From the NCBI RefSeq assembly GCF_964204645.1, contig NC_134032.1, positions 5,074,675-5,138,674 on the forward strand: a stretch of DNA of 64,000 bases. The letters run 5' to 3'. The notes under the pieces were generated by a model. The model was not told the origin of the DNA, ran no database searches, and saw nothing but the letters and a program-made list of their open reading frames with translations. This DNA is from Tubulanus polymorphus. Its lineage: Eukaryota; Nemertea; Palaeonemertea; Tubulaniformes; Tubulanidae. Positions 1 through 12,355 of this stretch are shown one piece after another. A program made the translations under genes and the position numbers. Numbering within the stretch: position 1 is the stretch's first letter; each line of letters begins with the position of its first letter.

Positions 1-320
1 TCCACGGAGACATGTTTACTTAACTGTTTTACAGTATCTTTACTTATTTACAGTGTACTGGACAGCCTCAAGCATCAACGTCTGAGTGTATCAGACATCC
101 TCAAGCACAAAAAACTCATGGTTAGTTTTTGTAGTTGGCCTGAATTTGTACTTAAGATTCTATAGTTACGTCTAAAATTTTGTATGAACCTAGTATAGAA
201 GACTTTTAGCAAATTCAGTGTACAATTCAGAAACAAATACATATGACTTAATTGAGTATCATCAGTTGAATAAGACAATAAGTTGTATAAGGCTGTTATA
301 TTTCATGTTTTAATCAACAG

Positions 321-684
321 ACATCCTTGGCAGAGGCACTTGCAGCCATAAAGACAAAACGACTTGATGTATGCGCACTACTGCTATACATATAACTACA
401 ATCTCACTGTGTCCTAATTTATTCAAAGTTTCCCATTTTTGTAGGTCAAGACAACGGAAAATATCCATCCAAAAAAGATGAATAAACCTGAATTAAGAAT
501 AACAGCTGGCTGGCTAAGATGGAAAAATGATCGTTACGTCCAAGTTAGAAGTGCAAACGGTGGTGGGACGCGCAAGATAGATATGCCACGCACCAGCATT
601 TACAATCATATCCTGAAGAAATTGCGAGAGTTTTATGAAATGAAAACTCCAGTTAAAAATTGTGTGGGTTTTTTTAGGAAGTAA
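321..684 (+). pseudogene. Host-type gene fragment, GGGTR-motif exon
   Basis: Two exon-like blocks can be seen. The first follows an AG at 320 and ends at a GT near 369. The second follows TTTTTGTAG at about 444 and reads to a stop at 684. The second encodes a basic segment with GWLRWKNDRYVQVRSANGGG followed by TRKIDMPR. The GW...QVR..GGGTR pattern looks like a small N-terminal domain I have seen in uncharacterised invertebrate proteins, but I cannot name it. An acidic, Glu/Gly/Asp-rich exon-like stretch at about 1033-1197 may belong to the same gene. No start or end of the gene is visible and the reading frame breaks downstream, so this is either part of a larger gene or a remnant. Confidence 0.35.
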
Positions 685-1032
685 AATTGGAAAGCCTCTG
701 TGCTCTCCCTCTATATTGGGAGGTAAGCAGTCAATGAGATATAATTGGAAATGTGAATACCTGTACAGATGTTATTGACTTCTTTACCTGTACACGGTCC
801 TTACACTGGTGCCGAAGTGATTAGCACTGATTCTATATTTGAAGACCAATCTGGTCCAATACCGGTCCAATACCGGTTCTGGTCCAATACCGTTGTTACT
901 TTCAACGTCTTAAAATTTGTCAATTTATTTCAAATTTTCTGCAATATTACTGCAGTTAAAGGTTAAAAAAGGGCAGCATCTATGGCTTGCGGAATTTTTC
1001 GTGCCGTCTAACAAGATACGTTTGTGCACTTT

Positions 1033-1200
1033 TACAATTTAAGTAATGATGAGGCAGGTGAAGATGAGACTGGTAATAAGGTGGCAGATATTGAAGGTGA
1101 AGCTGGTGATAAAAAGTCAGGTGAAAATGAGGCCGGTAATGAGGAGGTGGGCAAAGAGAAAGATGTGATAGTGGCAAGTGAGAAAAAAACTGACGGGTAA
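1033..1200 (+). other. Acidic low-complexity exon-like stretch
   Basis: A purine-rich block is open on the plus strand and encodes repeated Gly-Glu/Asp-Glu-Ala-Gly type residues ending at a TAA. The composition is unlike its flanks. It may be an exon of the gene fragment just upstream. The opposite-strand open frames here are shadows of the purine bias. Confidence 0.3.
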
Positions 1201-1599
1201 TATATTGATGCAAACAAAAATTTTTTTCTAGAATTTTTTTTAGAATCTTGGTCAACTTCTAAGCGATAGAAGTACCACTGCAATAGTTGATTGGATGTCG
1301 TTATGAACAATTTTACCCTTTTGCAATTTCAGTACTGTAGGTATGCAATATCCGTTCACTTTTCAATTAGAAACCTTAGATGATGTTAAAGGATACCTGG
1401 CTGACAAAAACAAGAACTTCTCGAAAAAGATAATGCGTATAAGTTTGATGAAGAAATGGGATCCGAGTTACTCGACTATGACCGTGAAAAATTTGTGCCT
1501 GGTTCTGTTCCTTCGTCAAACTCTACGTTACGTTGAACTGAACGACGTGCCAGCCGAAAAGGGGAGATTTTGCACTGTTGACGCATGATCAAATGTGAG

Positions 1600-2770
1600 C
1601 CCTAAAAGCGATGAATATAACTTGACGCATTTAGTGACTTCATACCACAACTTTTACACTATTCTGTCCACTCAGGACATTTTTGTGAGGGTGTGCAAAG
1701 ATGCTTACTCATTATCTGTGCCATCACCCAAAACAAAATTGAATATAAGGCATGGGTGAGAAATATGATAAATGATACATACAAGTGTTATGAGATATGA
1801 TGGAACATTTTTATGAGTGTTTTGAGCTTTGATAGAATAATTTGAAACATACAAGTGTTATGAGATATGATTTATGAATAGATTTCAAATTAAAAAGAGA
1901 ACTGTGGGGTTTTACAGATTTTATGCATTTATCCATTTATATCATATTTGATACAGAAACTCTCAACTCAAATCCTATTAAGTCGAAAATCCGTTCAACT
2001 CAGCATATGTTGAATTTTTTTCCGTCTCCTATGTTATACCATACCGCTACATTTAAATTTATACGTTTTAACCATGCAATTAGTACATTTAGTGAGGTTC
2101 AATTCCTTAATAATTTTTGGACGATTTCGTCAATAACACCAACTCGGATTTCGTTTAACTCGTTGATTATTTCTGGTCCAATGAATTGGAGTTGAGCGTA
2201 GTCTACTGTACTGTATATCTGAAAAGTTATTCACATTTGAGTGATTCTATAGATTTATTTTCAAAAATCAATACAGTACATCTTTTGATGTGTACAGATT
2301 TCATGCTTTCATCCATTTCATTCAGGAAGATTTTAAAAGTGGAAGTATTTTACTCTTCGTGAAATGTAATTCGAGGGTGTCGCTCTTAAGCACCTTGTTA
2401 AACAAGCTTTTGAAGGTAATTGGTAGCATACATAGAAAGAAATTTATATTTTATTATGTACCATGGAAGAGTTACTAATTCTTATTTTTAGATATAAAAT
2501 CAATATAAATATTATTTTCTGAAGATTAAGTTAGTATCTAAGGCATAAAGGTAGTTGCTGGCTTGATGCATAAGACTCTCATCCCTGTGAATAAATTATA
2601 TTGAAAATGGCAGCCTGCTAGCTCAATGAACGTCATCCAATTTCTGGGGTTGGAATGAAGAAAAACAAGTAACCGATTCAGTGGGCCTGCAATTCACGAG
2701 ACTTCATTCACTCTCCTAATGATTAAAATACACAATCCTCAGAACAAATCAGTTTTATTTCCATTGTCCG
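1600..2770. other. Intergenic, no gene seen
   Basis: AT-rich sequence with short direct duplications (for example ACATACAAGTGTTATGAGAT near 1780 and 1850). Open frames are short and show no protein-like pattern. Confidence 0.5.
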
Positions 2771-2773
2771 GTT

Positions 2774-4034
2774 TTACATTAGTCGACGTATATCACCATA
2801 CAGATCTAATTCTTCCATAAAGGTTTGTGGCATATCCCATCCATTTTGAAGGATCCAAGTCAAAATTACTTCAGCCGAATCATTACTGCACGCAAATTCA
2901 TTGAGTTCATTGTGAGAGAACATATCTAAATCAATTGGTTTAAAATTGGTCCATGAGGTGCGCACTTCTTCTCCTGTCCTCCATACACTTGAGGAGCACA
3001 ATTAACATCCTTCATTTTCGAACACGATGATAGTTTCATCTAAGTAGTACATTTTCAAGTTCATGCCGGATAATTTTAGTGAAACAGAACTGGAGAAAAT
3101 TGTCCTGATTTAAATCATTGGGGCCATACACTTGAGCCCCATCATCATGTCCGTACACAGATTCATCCAGAACTGAGTGCAATTCTGTCGCAACAATCCC
3201 CACTATCTCTATTTGCTGATCAGATATGGATGATCTGCATGTTCATCCTTGTGACTTGATCGCAGTAATGCGTGAGTGTCAAGTATTGTCAAATGTTCGC
3301 AACCTGGGTCAACACGTACTAAACCAGGCAATCCATCCAATTAATCCACGTAATTCAGATATGAGTTAAATATTGTATCACCATGTCCATTGGTAATATC
3401 GACTGTTAGCCAAAGCAATTTCCTACTGAACCCATCAATAGCCCCATGGATGAAAAATCCAAACGGTGGCATTTTGGTCAATATGCACCTAACAGTTTGG
3501 ACCATGAGTTTGATATGTCCTCCGCCCTAATCTATTCTTCATTCTAGACTCAATGACTTCTCTTTGTATGGTGTCCAATAAATCAAGGACAGTTACCCTG
3601 AAAGATTGTAAAAAACATGGTTACACGTGTACATTATAGCTATCGCTTGGAAGTCGCACCAATTTGAGATTCATCATATATGAGCCGTTGAGTGATCATG
3701 AATGCGGCACTAGGCGCACCAACCTTTTGACAAGCAAATTGTGTTCACTTCTAAGTGCATTCCAAATGAAACGATAACCCATTCTTCTTCCCGCATGTAC
3801 AAGTTTGTGTCTAATGGCATTTTCGATATATATGATTAAGCTTTCATGGCACTTTCTTTTCAAACCAAGTTCTGTCATAAGCGCTGGAACTGCCTTGTTC
3901 TGAAGAGAGAAAATAAAATTATTCAAATTATCACTAAAGGGGTGAAAGGACGCTACATACGTAGGCCTATGTGACTTAGGGACGAGTGAGGGTCCTAACC
4001 GCTTACTCGTCCAAACATCAAGGGCAAGGATCAA
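2774..4034 (-). pseudogene. Decayed integrase-core (rve) DDE gene
   Basis: Reading the minus strand from 4034 to 2774 in changing frames gives parts of an integrase-core protein. The N-terminal part contains MGYRFIWNALRSEHNL, typical of the HTH-like region before the core. The core contains FFIHGAIDGFSRK followed by LLWLTVDITN at about 3410-3475, matching the [I/V]DG[F/Y]SRK strand around the first catalytic Asp. A later block has LVRVDPGCEHL, corresponding to the second Asp strand. A C-terminal block lies at 2774-3001. Stops and frameshifts separate the blocks, so no product is expected. The family is the single-gene, metazoan rve-domain group derived from transposons or domesticated from them, rather than a full retroelement: no reverse transcriptase or LTR is visible. 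Confidence 0.55.
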
Positions 4035-4299
4035 ACTTCAAAGGCCTTCAATTGAGTAAGCAGGTTTTAATTATACACGGCTTTCCAATTGAAAAAACTA
4101 CTAACGATCGAATGATTTTGTGTTTAGCCATCATCATTATTTTGATTTCCAATATTTGGTAACCTTGGCGGAAGTATCTTTCTATAGATAGTCGTAATAC
4201 ATGGTTTCGCCGTTCGCTCGGTTTGGTGGAAGGTATCGACAGAGTTGTCACTAGCAGACGGACACGCGTATTGTAAATAAATCGTATCCCGTATGTTAC

Positions 4300-5578
4300 T
4301 ATATCTCGTATGTCGTATAAGGTCTTACATAGAAACGGAAGTAACAGAATAAATAACAGACATCTGATAAATCGATCGAACTAAAATCATTTTCCTTTCA
4401 TCTTTTTCAGTTTTCTCCCGACAAGCTTGGTTCGATTACTCACGGATTTTTTTGGAGTGGGGATAGAACCTCATTATAAAAGTGTCTAAAATTAAATTGT
4501 GGCATGAATTCTTAGCCTTATCATCAACACAGTTATTGGCAGTCATTATTTATAATCAATTTGTAAGAATCGTGTTTGTCCTTTCTAAAGGATCTTTCTG
4601 AAGTGCAATTCATGAGATTCCCAGGCAGTCCCTCCGTTATTACTTTAATCGAGAGAAGCTATGATTTTACTTTGTCAATGTTCGCTGTTTGATAATTGAA
4701 AACAACAAAATATTAATTTGATTTTAATTTTAAATATAATTCATTGTTTTGCATTGTTTTTGCTAAAAATGTTTCCTTGAGCTGGTAGTTTAAGTGACAT
4801 AATAATAAAATCTTATAGTACCGGTTATTGATTTACACGGATCTCTATGTTTCGTGTTGGTTTTATTAGGTTGCATGTATTTCAAGTGAGGACCACAGAA
4901 AGGAGAGCCCGAAAATCAGGTCGTTAAGTAGCGGCAAAATTCATGCAGGAGCTGACACGTTACATTCATATTGAATATTTGACATGAATATTTGAGCACC
5001 GGTTACTGATATATCTTCATATCATCATCTTTATTTTCCTTTACAATTTCAGTTGCATAAAATGTAAACTCATTATTACGTTTAATACACTAATATGCAT
5101 AAATACATATTTCAGTGTAAGTAAATAAATATGGAGTTTTTTAAATGAATAAGTGGATTCATTTCACATTATATATAACAGAAATAGAAAGGATGGAACA
5201 GTAGGAAGCCAAGGCTTGTAAGAAACTGGCCCCTAACCCTTCTGCAACCCAAGTTTTCACAGCCATACTAAAATCACACAACACAATCACACGACATATT
5301 CACAACATAATGAGAGGGACAGAGGGCGCGGCTCGGTTCATGAGCGTAGTGCGGATCAAAGCTCCAATAAAAGTCTATTTTTCCTAAGTGTGGTTCTTTG
5401 TTTCTGAACTAGATTCATATACAGGAGGATATAAACAAAAGGCAAAATATGGTGAGAATTTTTTTTGATGTATACACTTCCCAATCGGTGACATTTGGTG
5501 TGTATCTACCACGTACTGTAGGACGTTTAAATTTGTTGAACAGCCAATAGCGACGTCACTGTAAAGAATCGGTATCAA
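4300..5578. other. Intergenic, no gene seen
   Basis: AT-rich, no convincing reading frame, tRNA or repeat array. It ends abruptly at 5578 against the truncated Polinton polymerase. Confidence 0.5.
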
Positions 5579-8500
5579 AATATAATATTTCTATATGTTT
5601 TTCTCCAAAAAGTGGTTGTAATACATTATAATAGAATTCATACATTAGTAATTTTGATAATTCTAAAACTGAAGCGCCAACATAGATTGGTTTATTAAAT
5701 TTCATCGATGTTCTTCTCATCTTAACTGCGGCTAAATTTTCATCAAATATTCTGTTACCCAAAAATATAGGATATGTTTGTAAATGTCTAATTCTTTTAC
5801 CATTACTAACTAACTCAATATCATTTCTATTTCTAATATTTTCACAAGTCTTACCATAGAATGCATTATTCATTAACTTGAAGAAATCTTTTTCGAAATC
5901 AGTTTTAGCTTCAGTTCTCTGTTTGGTGTTAAAATCTATATATTTTTCTAACCACTTAGATTGACTGAATGAAATATATCTATGTACTTTTTTTAGAACC
6001 GTTCCTTGATTCAAATAAAACTTTAACATTCTATAATGTACTACATAATTATATTTATCTTCTTGAGTTACCATTAACTTTTCTGTATGAATATGATTTT
6101 CGGGTTTAATTCGTTTTTGGTAATTTGATAATTCTTCATGAGTTACGGTTTTGTGTTCGGGGCAGTAAGCTAGATTTCTATATTTAAATTTTTTATCTTC
6201 AAATCTACAACAAAAAAGTAACCAGTATCCGAATCATCTGCAATATCTAGAATTCTTTTCTTCCAATCAAATTTATCATTATTTTCATTCTGTAAAACTT
6301 CAGTTAATTCAAATACTCCATAAGGTTGTGGTTCCATCATTGCCCAACCATACAAATTATTTGCATCTATATATAATAACTTATATCCGGGGTTATCATT
6401 TACATTGAAATATCTATCCCCTAATACACCTGAAACTCCTCCTTTATAGATTTTTCAAATAATAGTAATTGATCTATATTTGTTAACAAATCCATTTTTA
6501 TATCTGTAAATTTTAATCCACAATCCCATGTTAAACCTTGTGATGAATAACAATGACAAGGATCAATGTTAAAATATTTTAGGTTTACATCTCTAAACCT
6601 TTCGAATATATCGGTTAATAATAATACATCTGATTTTAGATATAAATCTACTAATTGTCCATGATTTTCTATTTTGAAATGATTCCAAATATTCAATGTT
6701 CTATTATATACTTCATCTTTAGCATATTCATTTTTTAATTCATCATAGAATTGTTCTTTCAATAATTCAGTTATGTTAAAATCATTATGATTTTTATAAA
6801 ATGAATATGGAATTGCGCCTTTATATCTCATTAATTGAATATCATCATTATTTGGGTAATGTTGGTTTAATATTTTCAATTCATCATCAACTAATGATTT
6901 TGATAAGTTATCTAATGAACTATTTAAAAATCTATATGATTCTATAAATCTTAAACACCCAAATTGGAATGATATATAATTCTCAGATGTTTTAGCTAAC
7001 ATTCTAAATTCATAAGTTGGTATTTTATCTTTTGATCTATTTGAATTTAATCTTTCTATTTCATTATTAATTTCTCCTATTTTATGGCATAACTGTTTGA
7101 TAAATAAATGTGCATCATATCTTGATAGATCATGAAATATAACTGGTACAAAGTTAATTTTCTTAGCTTGTAAGTTACAATTCTCATGTGCAGCGCCTCT
7201 AAACTTTCCATTCAAATGATCATGGTCTCTTTTTTATCTTTATAATTAAATATCTTTTCACAATAATAACATTTACCTGTAAACACAAATTCTTCTTTAT
7301 CTTCTTCTGTCATTATAATTTCTATATTTGTATTCAATAATTTACTAAATCTTATTTCATATTCAATTAATAAGTCACAAAAATGATTGATAACATTTTC
7401 ATTTCTGTAATTATAATATTCACTTTCAATTAGTTCTGGATAATCAGATTTAATATATAACCCGAAAGCAGCAGCTGATTGATGAATCTTTTTAATAGTA
7501 TTTGTTTTTGGTGGTTCATCTGAAAAATCATTTTCATTAGAATTTAATTTCTTTCTTTTATAATATATTTCTTTTCTATCTTGATCAGTTAGTTCTTTAT
7601 TTAATGATTCAAAATCTCCATATATTACAAATGGTACTTTATTTTTGTAATCATATTGAATTCTAATATTTTATCTTTTTCGTTTGGTAAAACTAATTTA
7701 CAATAATCATGATTTTCACATAATTGTTTATGATTTAATAATGTACTTTCATTACTGAATCTATGTAAACATTTTCTACATAGATATATTTTTTTATGGT
7801 GATCACTTTCTGTTCTAAAGAATAAATCTATTTGTTTAATCCACATATAATGATTCTCATAATATAATATATCTATAACATCGTTTGAATCATAATCTTT
7901 TGATAAATATAAAGGTTCTAATGTATAATGTTTTATATTGTTACCTTTTGTATTTGGTAATTTGATTAAATCAAATACATTTATTCTTAAATTATTATCT
8001 CTTTCTATCTTTGGGATGTTTTTAATTATAACAGGATACTTATCTATCTTATAATTATTTTCAAATTGTTTATAATTTGTTAATCTATAAGTATGTTTAT
8101 TATAATCTTCAACTGGGTGTAAGCAACTTATTATAGCCCATAGAAAACATTTATCATCTTCATTTTGTACATTTATTTAGGCATTAGTTTTAAATGGTAG
8201 TTTAATATAACTCGATGCTTCAACATCTGGTTCTTTATAATATGATACATTATTTTCATCCATTTGTTTTGATTTAGTTAATTTATTATATTTTGTATTG
8301 TATACATAGAAAGTCATAAATATTATTTCATCAAATATTAAACCAGATCCTTCAAAATATTTCTCTTCTATTTTAGTTTTTACTTCATTATAACATTTAT
8401 CTAATCTATATGTTGTTTATATATAATATGTTGTGAATGAGAATTTATATTATATATTGGTTTATCTTCAGATTTTATGAATTTAACTTTTGATGAAATA

Positions 8501-9059
8501 CTTATTTTAGGATATTCAACATCAGTTATTATTTTATTATTTCTTTCATATTTTCTAAATGTTTTTTATTTTCTTCTAATGTTTTTCCTTTATGAAATTT
8601 AAACTCGATAGCTGCTGGGCCAATATCACTTTTAAATGCTTCGGTTATCTCTATATCTTTTTTATTATCCAATAAATTAATACATTTTCTTACATCTTCC
8701 ATGTATGGTCTTTTATTGTTTAATTTATTTTTTATGCTTTTAATTGTCTTCTGTTTCTTATCATTATCTTTATCAAAATAATCTTCACCTAAAATATCAT
8801 TATTCTTATTTCTAATATGACTTTTAGATTTTAAATGTTCATTATAATATCTTTTATCACTGAATGATTGATTACATGTATCACATTTGTATGTTTCTTT
8901 TTCATTCTTTAATTCATCTAATTTAGTTTCTAATATATCATCTTCATATTCTAATTTCAATTTATTCTCTAAATGTGTTTTAGTTTTATTGTGTCTTGAT
9001 TTTTGGGATTTATCTATATTGATATTACATGTTGGACAGTAGTACTTATTTGCTTCCAT
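5556..9059 (-). pseudogene. Polinton DNA polymerase B, decayed and truncated
   Basis: Homologous throughout to the polymerase at 55293-59320. The start (9059, inside ATTAAAATGG) and the first 176 codons with two C2H2-like fingers are open. Frame is then lost repeatedly, with open pieces at 7846-7625, 7215-6421, 6355-6170 and 6074-5556. Visible motifs are FHDLSRYDAHLF (Exo II), YLKSDVLLL (Exo III), LMNNAFYGKT (palm/fingers motif B) and YFDTDS (motif C). The sequence ends two codons after the last motif, so thumb and C-terminus are missing. It is a family B polymerase of the Polinton type, non-functional here. Confidence 0.85.
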
Positions 9060-9457
9060 TTTAATACTAAATTTTTTTTAAAATTGATTTTAGAAGTTCA
9101 ATGATTTATATTATGTATTATTTCAATCACACTTTACTAACACTTTTAATGTTTAAAAATCTAACTCACACAAATATAAATATTGAAATAATGTTGTAAA
9201 TATATCTATATATCTATTCTATAAGAGCTTACACTTTTACATGTTATTCATGTATATGATTATTTTAAGAGTAATAGGGATAATAGTCTTTCAGGTTTAA
9301 GGTTGAAGGGGCGAGTGAGTAAAAAATGAAAATAACAATAATTTACAGTTGAATTAGGAGTGTGCGCGACTAATTCAACTGTAAATTATTGTTATTTTCA
9401 TTTTTTACGAGCTCGACCCTTCGACCTTTGGCCTGAAAGCCTATTATCCCTATTACT
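5579..9457 (-). mobile_element. Truncated Polinton/Maverick relic
   Basis: The segment matches the right-hand 3.9 kb of the complete inner Polinton (55.8-59.8 kb): the same polymerase B coding sequence, the same ATTAAAAT start region and the same type of terminus. The outer end reads CCCTATTACT at 9448-9457, the inverse of the AGTAATAGGG terminus. The other end is cut inside the polymerase just after the YFDTDS palm motif, so most of the element has been deleted. The target duplication should be TCCATG (9458-9463), but the partner copy is gone. The polymerase has many frameshifts, so this copy is older than the inner element. Confidence 0.85.
9270..9457. repeat. 188-bp terminal palindrome of the Polinton relic
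   Basis: Begins AGTAATAGGGATAATAG and ends with the inverse, CTATTATCCCTATTACT. The internal arms TGAAAATAACAATAATTTAC (9327-9346) and its complement at about 9380-9399 also pair, leaving a short GC-rich loop with GTGTGCGCGAC. The arrangement (element terminus at both ends, GC-rich centre) is the same as in the inner Polinton's ends, although most arm sequence differs. Confidence 0.85.
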
Positions 9458-9477
9458 TCCATGTACATGTATATCTT

Positions 9478-9545
9478 CAATTAGAATGGGACAGACAACC
9501 AGTCTACACTATACCCTAGACTGGTTGCCTGTCCTATTCTAATTG
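9478..9545. repeat. Hairpin repeat, 29-bp arms
   Basis: Arms 9478-9506 and 9517-9545 are inverse complements with two mismatches. The right flank continues AAATAGAGACCGGTAACCAGT. A related single arm with the same flank occurs at about 33040-33090, so this is a dispersed hairpin repeat, probably a small MITE. Confidence 0.7.
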
Positions 9546-9549
9546 AAAA

Positions 9550-10290
9550 TAGAGACCGGTAACCAGTGTACATATAGCCACGATTTAGCCCATAATCGTC
9601 CATGAGTCCCAGATGTAAACAACACTCAACGACAGTGTGGAGAAATAGAGAGAATTTGAATTTGCCTCACACAGCAAATATAGTGATGATAGGCCGTTAT
9701 GGCGCGAATACCTGTAAGAGCTTCTAGTGCCTTAAGGCGCTCGCTGTGCGTTGACCTAATCGACGATGAATCCTTCAAGCTCTTAAACCAATTATGGTAT
9801 TTAATTATCAATTTTATTTGGAAAGATGTTGATACATGCATGCTTACAATATGTCATCTCCGTCGCGCCGGGCTTTGTTTTGCTTTGTAGGGTTTTGACT
9901 GTGGTCTAAGTAGACTTTCATGGAACCTCGTCACATCGAACACGGGAGGGCAGAAATATGTTTGTCATAGCTCCTATTTGTTAACCAATAAATAGACGTA
10001 CTATTCCAAAGACGTTATGACAGAAGTTGGAAAGAACGTAGTAGGCAAAAAAGACGAGACAAGGCTTAAACAAAAAGGTGTACGTATATGATTTATTAGA
10101 TAGGAGAAATATTTACAAAAAAATACAAAGAGCCATCATTTTGGAACACACTGGGCTACGTTGTTGTTTCCCTTTGAATCGTTGAAATAAAGAGAGATAC
10201 AAGATATGATATTAAGTATCCTATTGATATGATAAATTGAACATAAACAGTTTAAATAGAGTATATGAATAAAAAAGTTATAGTGATAGT
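9550..10290. other. Intergenic, no gene seen
   Basis: No convincing coding sequence. It is the downstream side of the minus-strand OB-fold gene. TTTATT at about 10092 could be its polyadenylation signal read on the minus strand. Confidence 0.4.
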
Positions 10291-10378
10291 CTACCGCGGT
10301 ATGTGTTTCACACTTCGTGTCCGAATTAAAATGCTACTGAACGTAGCTTTAAAAAATGTAAGTAATGTGCGAGCTACT

Positions 10379-12355
10379 TTATAACTTAAGCGATCTCCTC
10401 GACTTCGCTGGCTTTTTTTTCGGAGCGTCCAAGTGCGAGGCGGCTGATGATGGTACAGCTTCCGAGAGCGACGTCTCTCCGGATGCACTTTCAACGTCCG
10501 AAGGCCCGGGCATGGTGGTTGATGGTGCAGATACCGAATGCGTTGATTCTGCTACACTACTTTCACTACAATGCGGAATTGGCAACCTGAAATGAAATGA
10601 AGTAGAAATAGAATCTGCAGTTCATATAAATCATGTCCGGTACATGAGTCCGAAAAGGTTCTTACAGATAAATCTCTTTATAAGCATGATTTCAAATATT
10701 GTTTTCAGAATAAATTCGCCAGATTTCAATCGTCGACGAGGAGTGGGTAAATTGATAGTCTACCATTTATTTGCAATTAAAGGTTTATTGCATTGAATAG
10801 GATGGTCTATAGATGGCAGCACTTATTTAGAAAATTCTGTTTACAAATGGCGTCAGTCAAGTTATTTGGACGAATAATGAAGAAAGCCTCATCTAACTTG
10901 TCGATCGACCATGTACTTACGATGATTTCCATATCTCGGTTATAACATTTCCTTCCAAAGTTATGTCCACATTGACTGAAAGGTGGTATTGTAATTCCAT
11001 GACTAATGTTAAAATATCGGGTGTGAAATCATAAATGTTGTCATCCACGATTAACTGCATGTCCTCGTCGTCTATGTCAGTCAAAATGCCGTTTCTGTAG
11101 TTAGATTGTTCTACCTTGAAGTAACAAATAAAAATGCGTGTAGGTACAATGTTGGTGGTGAAAGGGGTGCAATGAAAACATTACAGGAGCTAGATTTATA
11201 GGCAGGAATTATGTTTTACCAGGGTCCAGGGAGGCTAACTGAATTCATTTTCAAGCCCCTAGGTTAAAGATGATACCATAGTACCAGTCTAAAAAACCAG
11301 GTCCAGAACTTATCGAAACGAATAACTCTAATAATTACCTCACATGAGGTGCTCGCAGTGGACACCAGCTCCCTGCAGTTATTATATATTCCTACTTCCA
11401 TCTTGCGTAGTGTGACGCACGAGCCTTTGGTGATGGTAGACCCTCCCCAGAATTTGGCCACAATATCATTTGTGCCGTCGGACACAAACACGTCTGTTCT
11501 TTTTCCAGAACTTTGGAACACCTGAAGATGAGAAAAATGCTTATCAAATATAATATCTACAGGGGAAACTGCCAAAAAATAGCAGGGGCTCTAAAGACAA
11601 TGGCGAAAAATTGATAGTTGACAATCTGGTGGATTGGAAATGTCACTAATAGTCACTTATATGTCAGTATATGCCATTTTTTCTACAGTTAAAAATTTAA
11701 ACCTACTATAGAGCAAGAGACCCTTGAGCATGAAGGAAAAGTCATAAATAGATGAGAATATTCATTTAGTACTCACTTTTTCGACTTTGCCCTTGATGGT
11801 GACTCCTCTCTTTTTCGGACTGGACAGAGTCTCCAAAATGGAAATGGCTGGAGGGTTTGTTAAAGCCAACATAATATCATCATTGATGGGAAAAGGAGAC
11901 CCAATGAAAACCTGAAAGAGCAGGGAAAAAGTTTTGAAAGCAATGCCTTGGCAATGGGACAATCAATTTTAAATAGTGTGGACTGGCTTGATTTGTTCGA
12001 TGCTATTTACCTAGCAAACCAAGCCAAGCCAGAAGATGCCTGAATGTTAGATCATGATTAACAAAAACAATTTGACAAACTATGAAGGAACAAAATAATA
12101 ACAACTGTTACATACCTTAGCCGATTGTCCAATTGAGACATTCAGAATGCCAGTCTCGTCATCTTCTCTGGCGCGATGTCCCTTCACTTTGATGTGTTTT
12201 CCAGCCTGGAATTTTGCTCTGCTTGAGTCCTTAAAACAATACGCATCGATGCGCTTGTTTACGTCCGAGATACAGAGAGAATACCAGAATGAATTACCTT
12301 TACTTGTTTTTCGGAAGTCACCCGTTTCTACCACATATAGTTTTATGTCCGCCAT
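10379..12355 (-). CDS. OB-fold protein, five exons (RPA70-like)
   Basis: Five minus-strand exons join into one open frame of 319 codons: 12355-12116, 11911-11777, 11521-11339, 11114-10921 and 10586-10379. Introns have GT donors (GTATGT, GTGAGT, GTAATT, GTAAGT) and AG acceptors. The first three junctions are phase 0 and the last is phase 2; every junction keeps frame. Exon 1 looks like a first OB fold. Exon 3 has RTDVFVSDGTNDIVAKFWGG, the strand pattern of an RPA70-type single-strand DNA-binding OB fold. The C-terminus is Ser/Ala/Pro-rich and ends with the basic KKKPAKSRRS, a possible nuclear signal. A role in binding single-stranded nucleic acid is inferred. It could be a host paralogue or a captured, domesticated gene. 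No breaks are seen. Confidence 0.7.
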
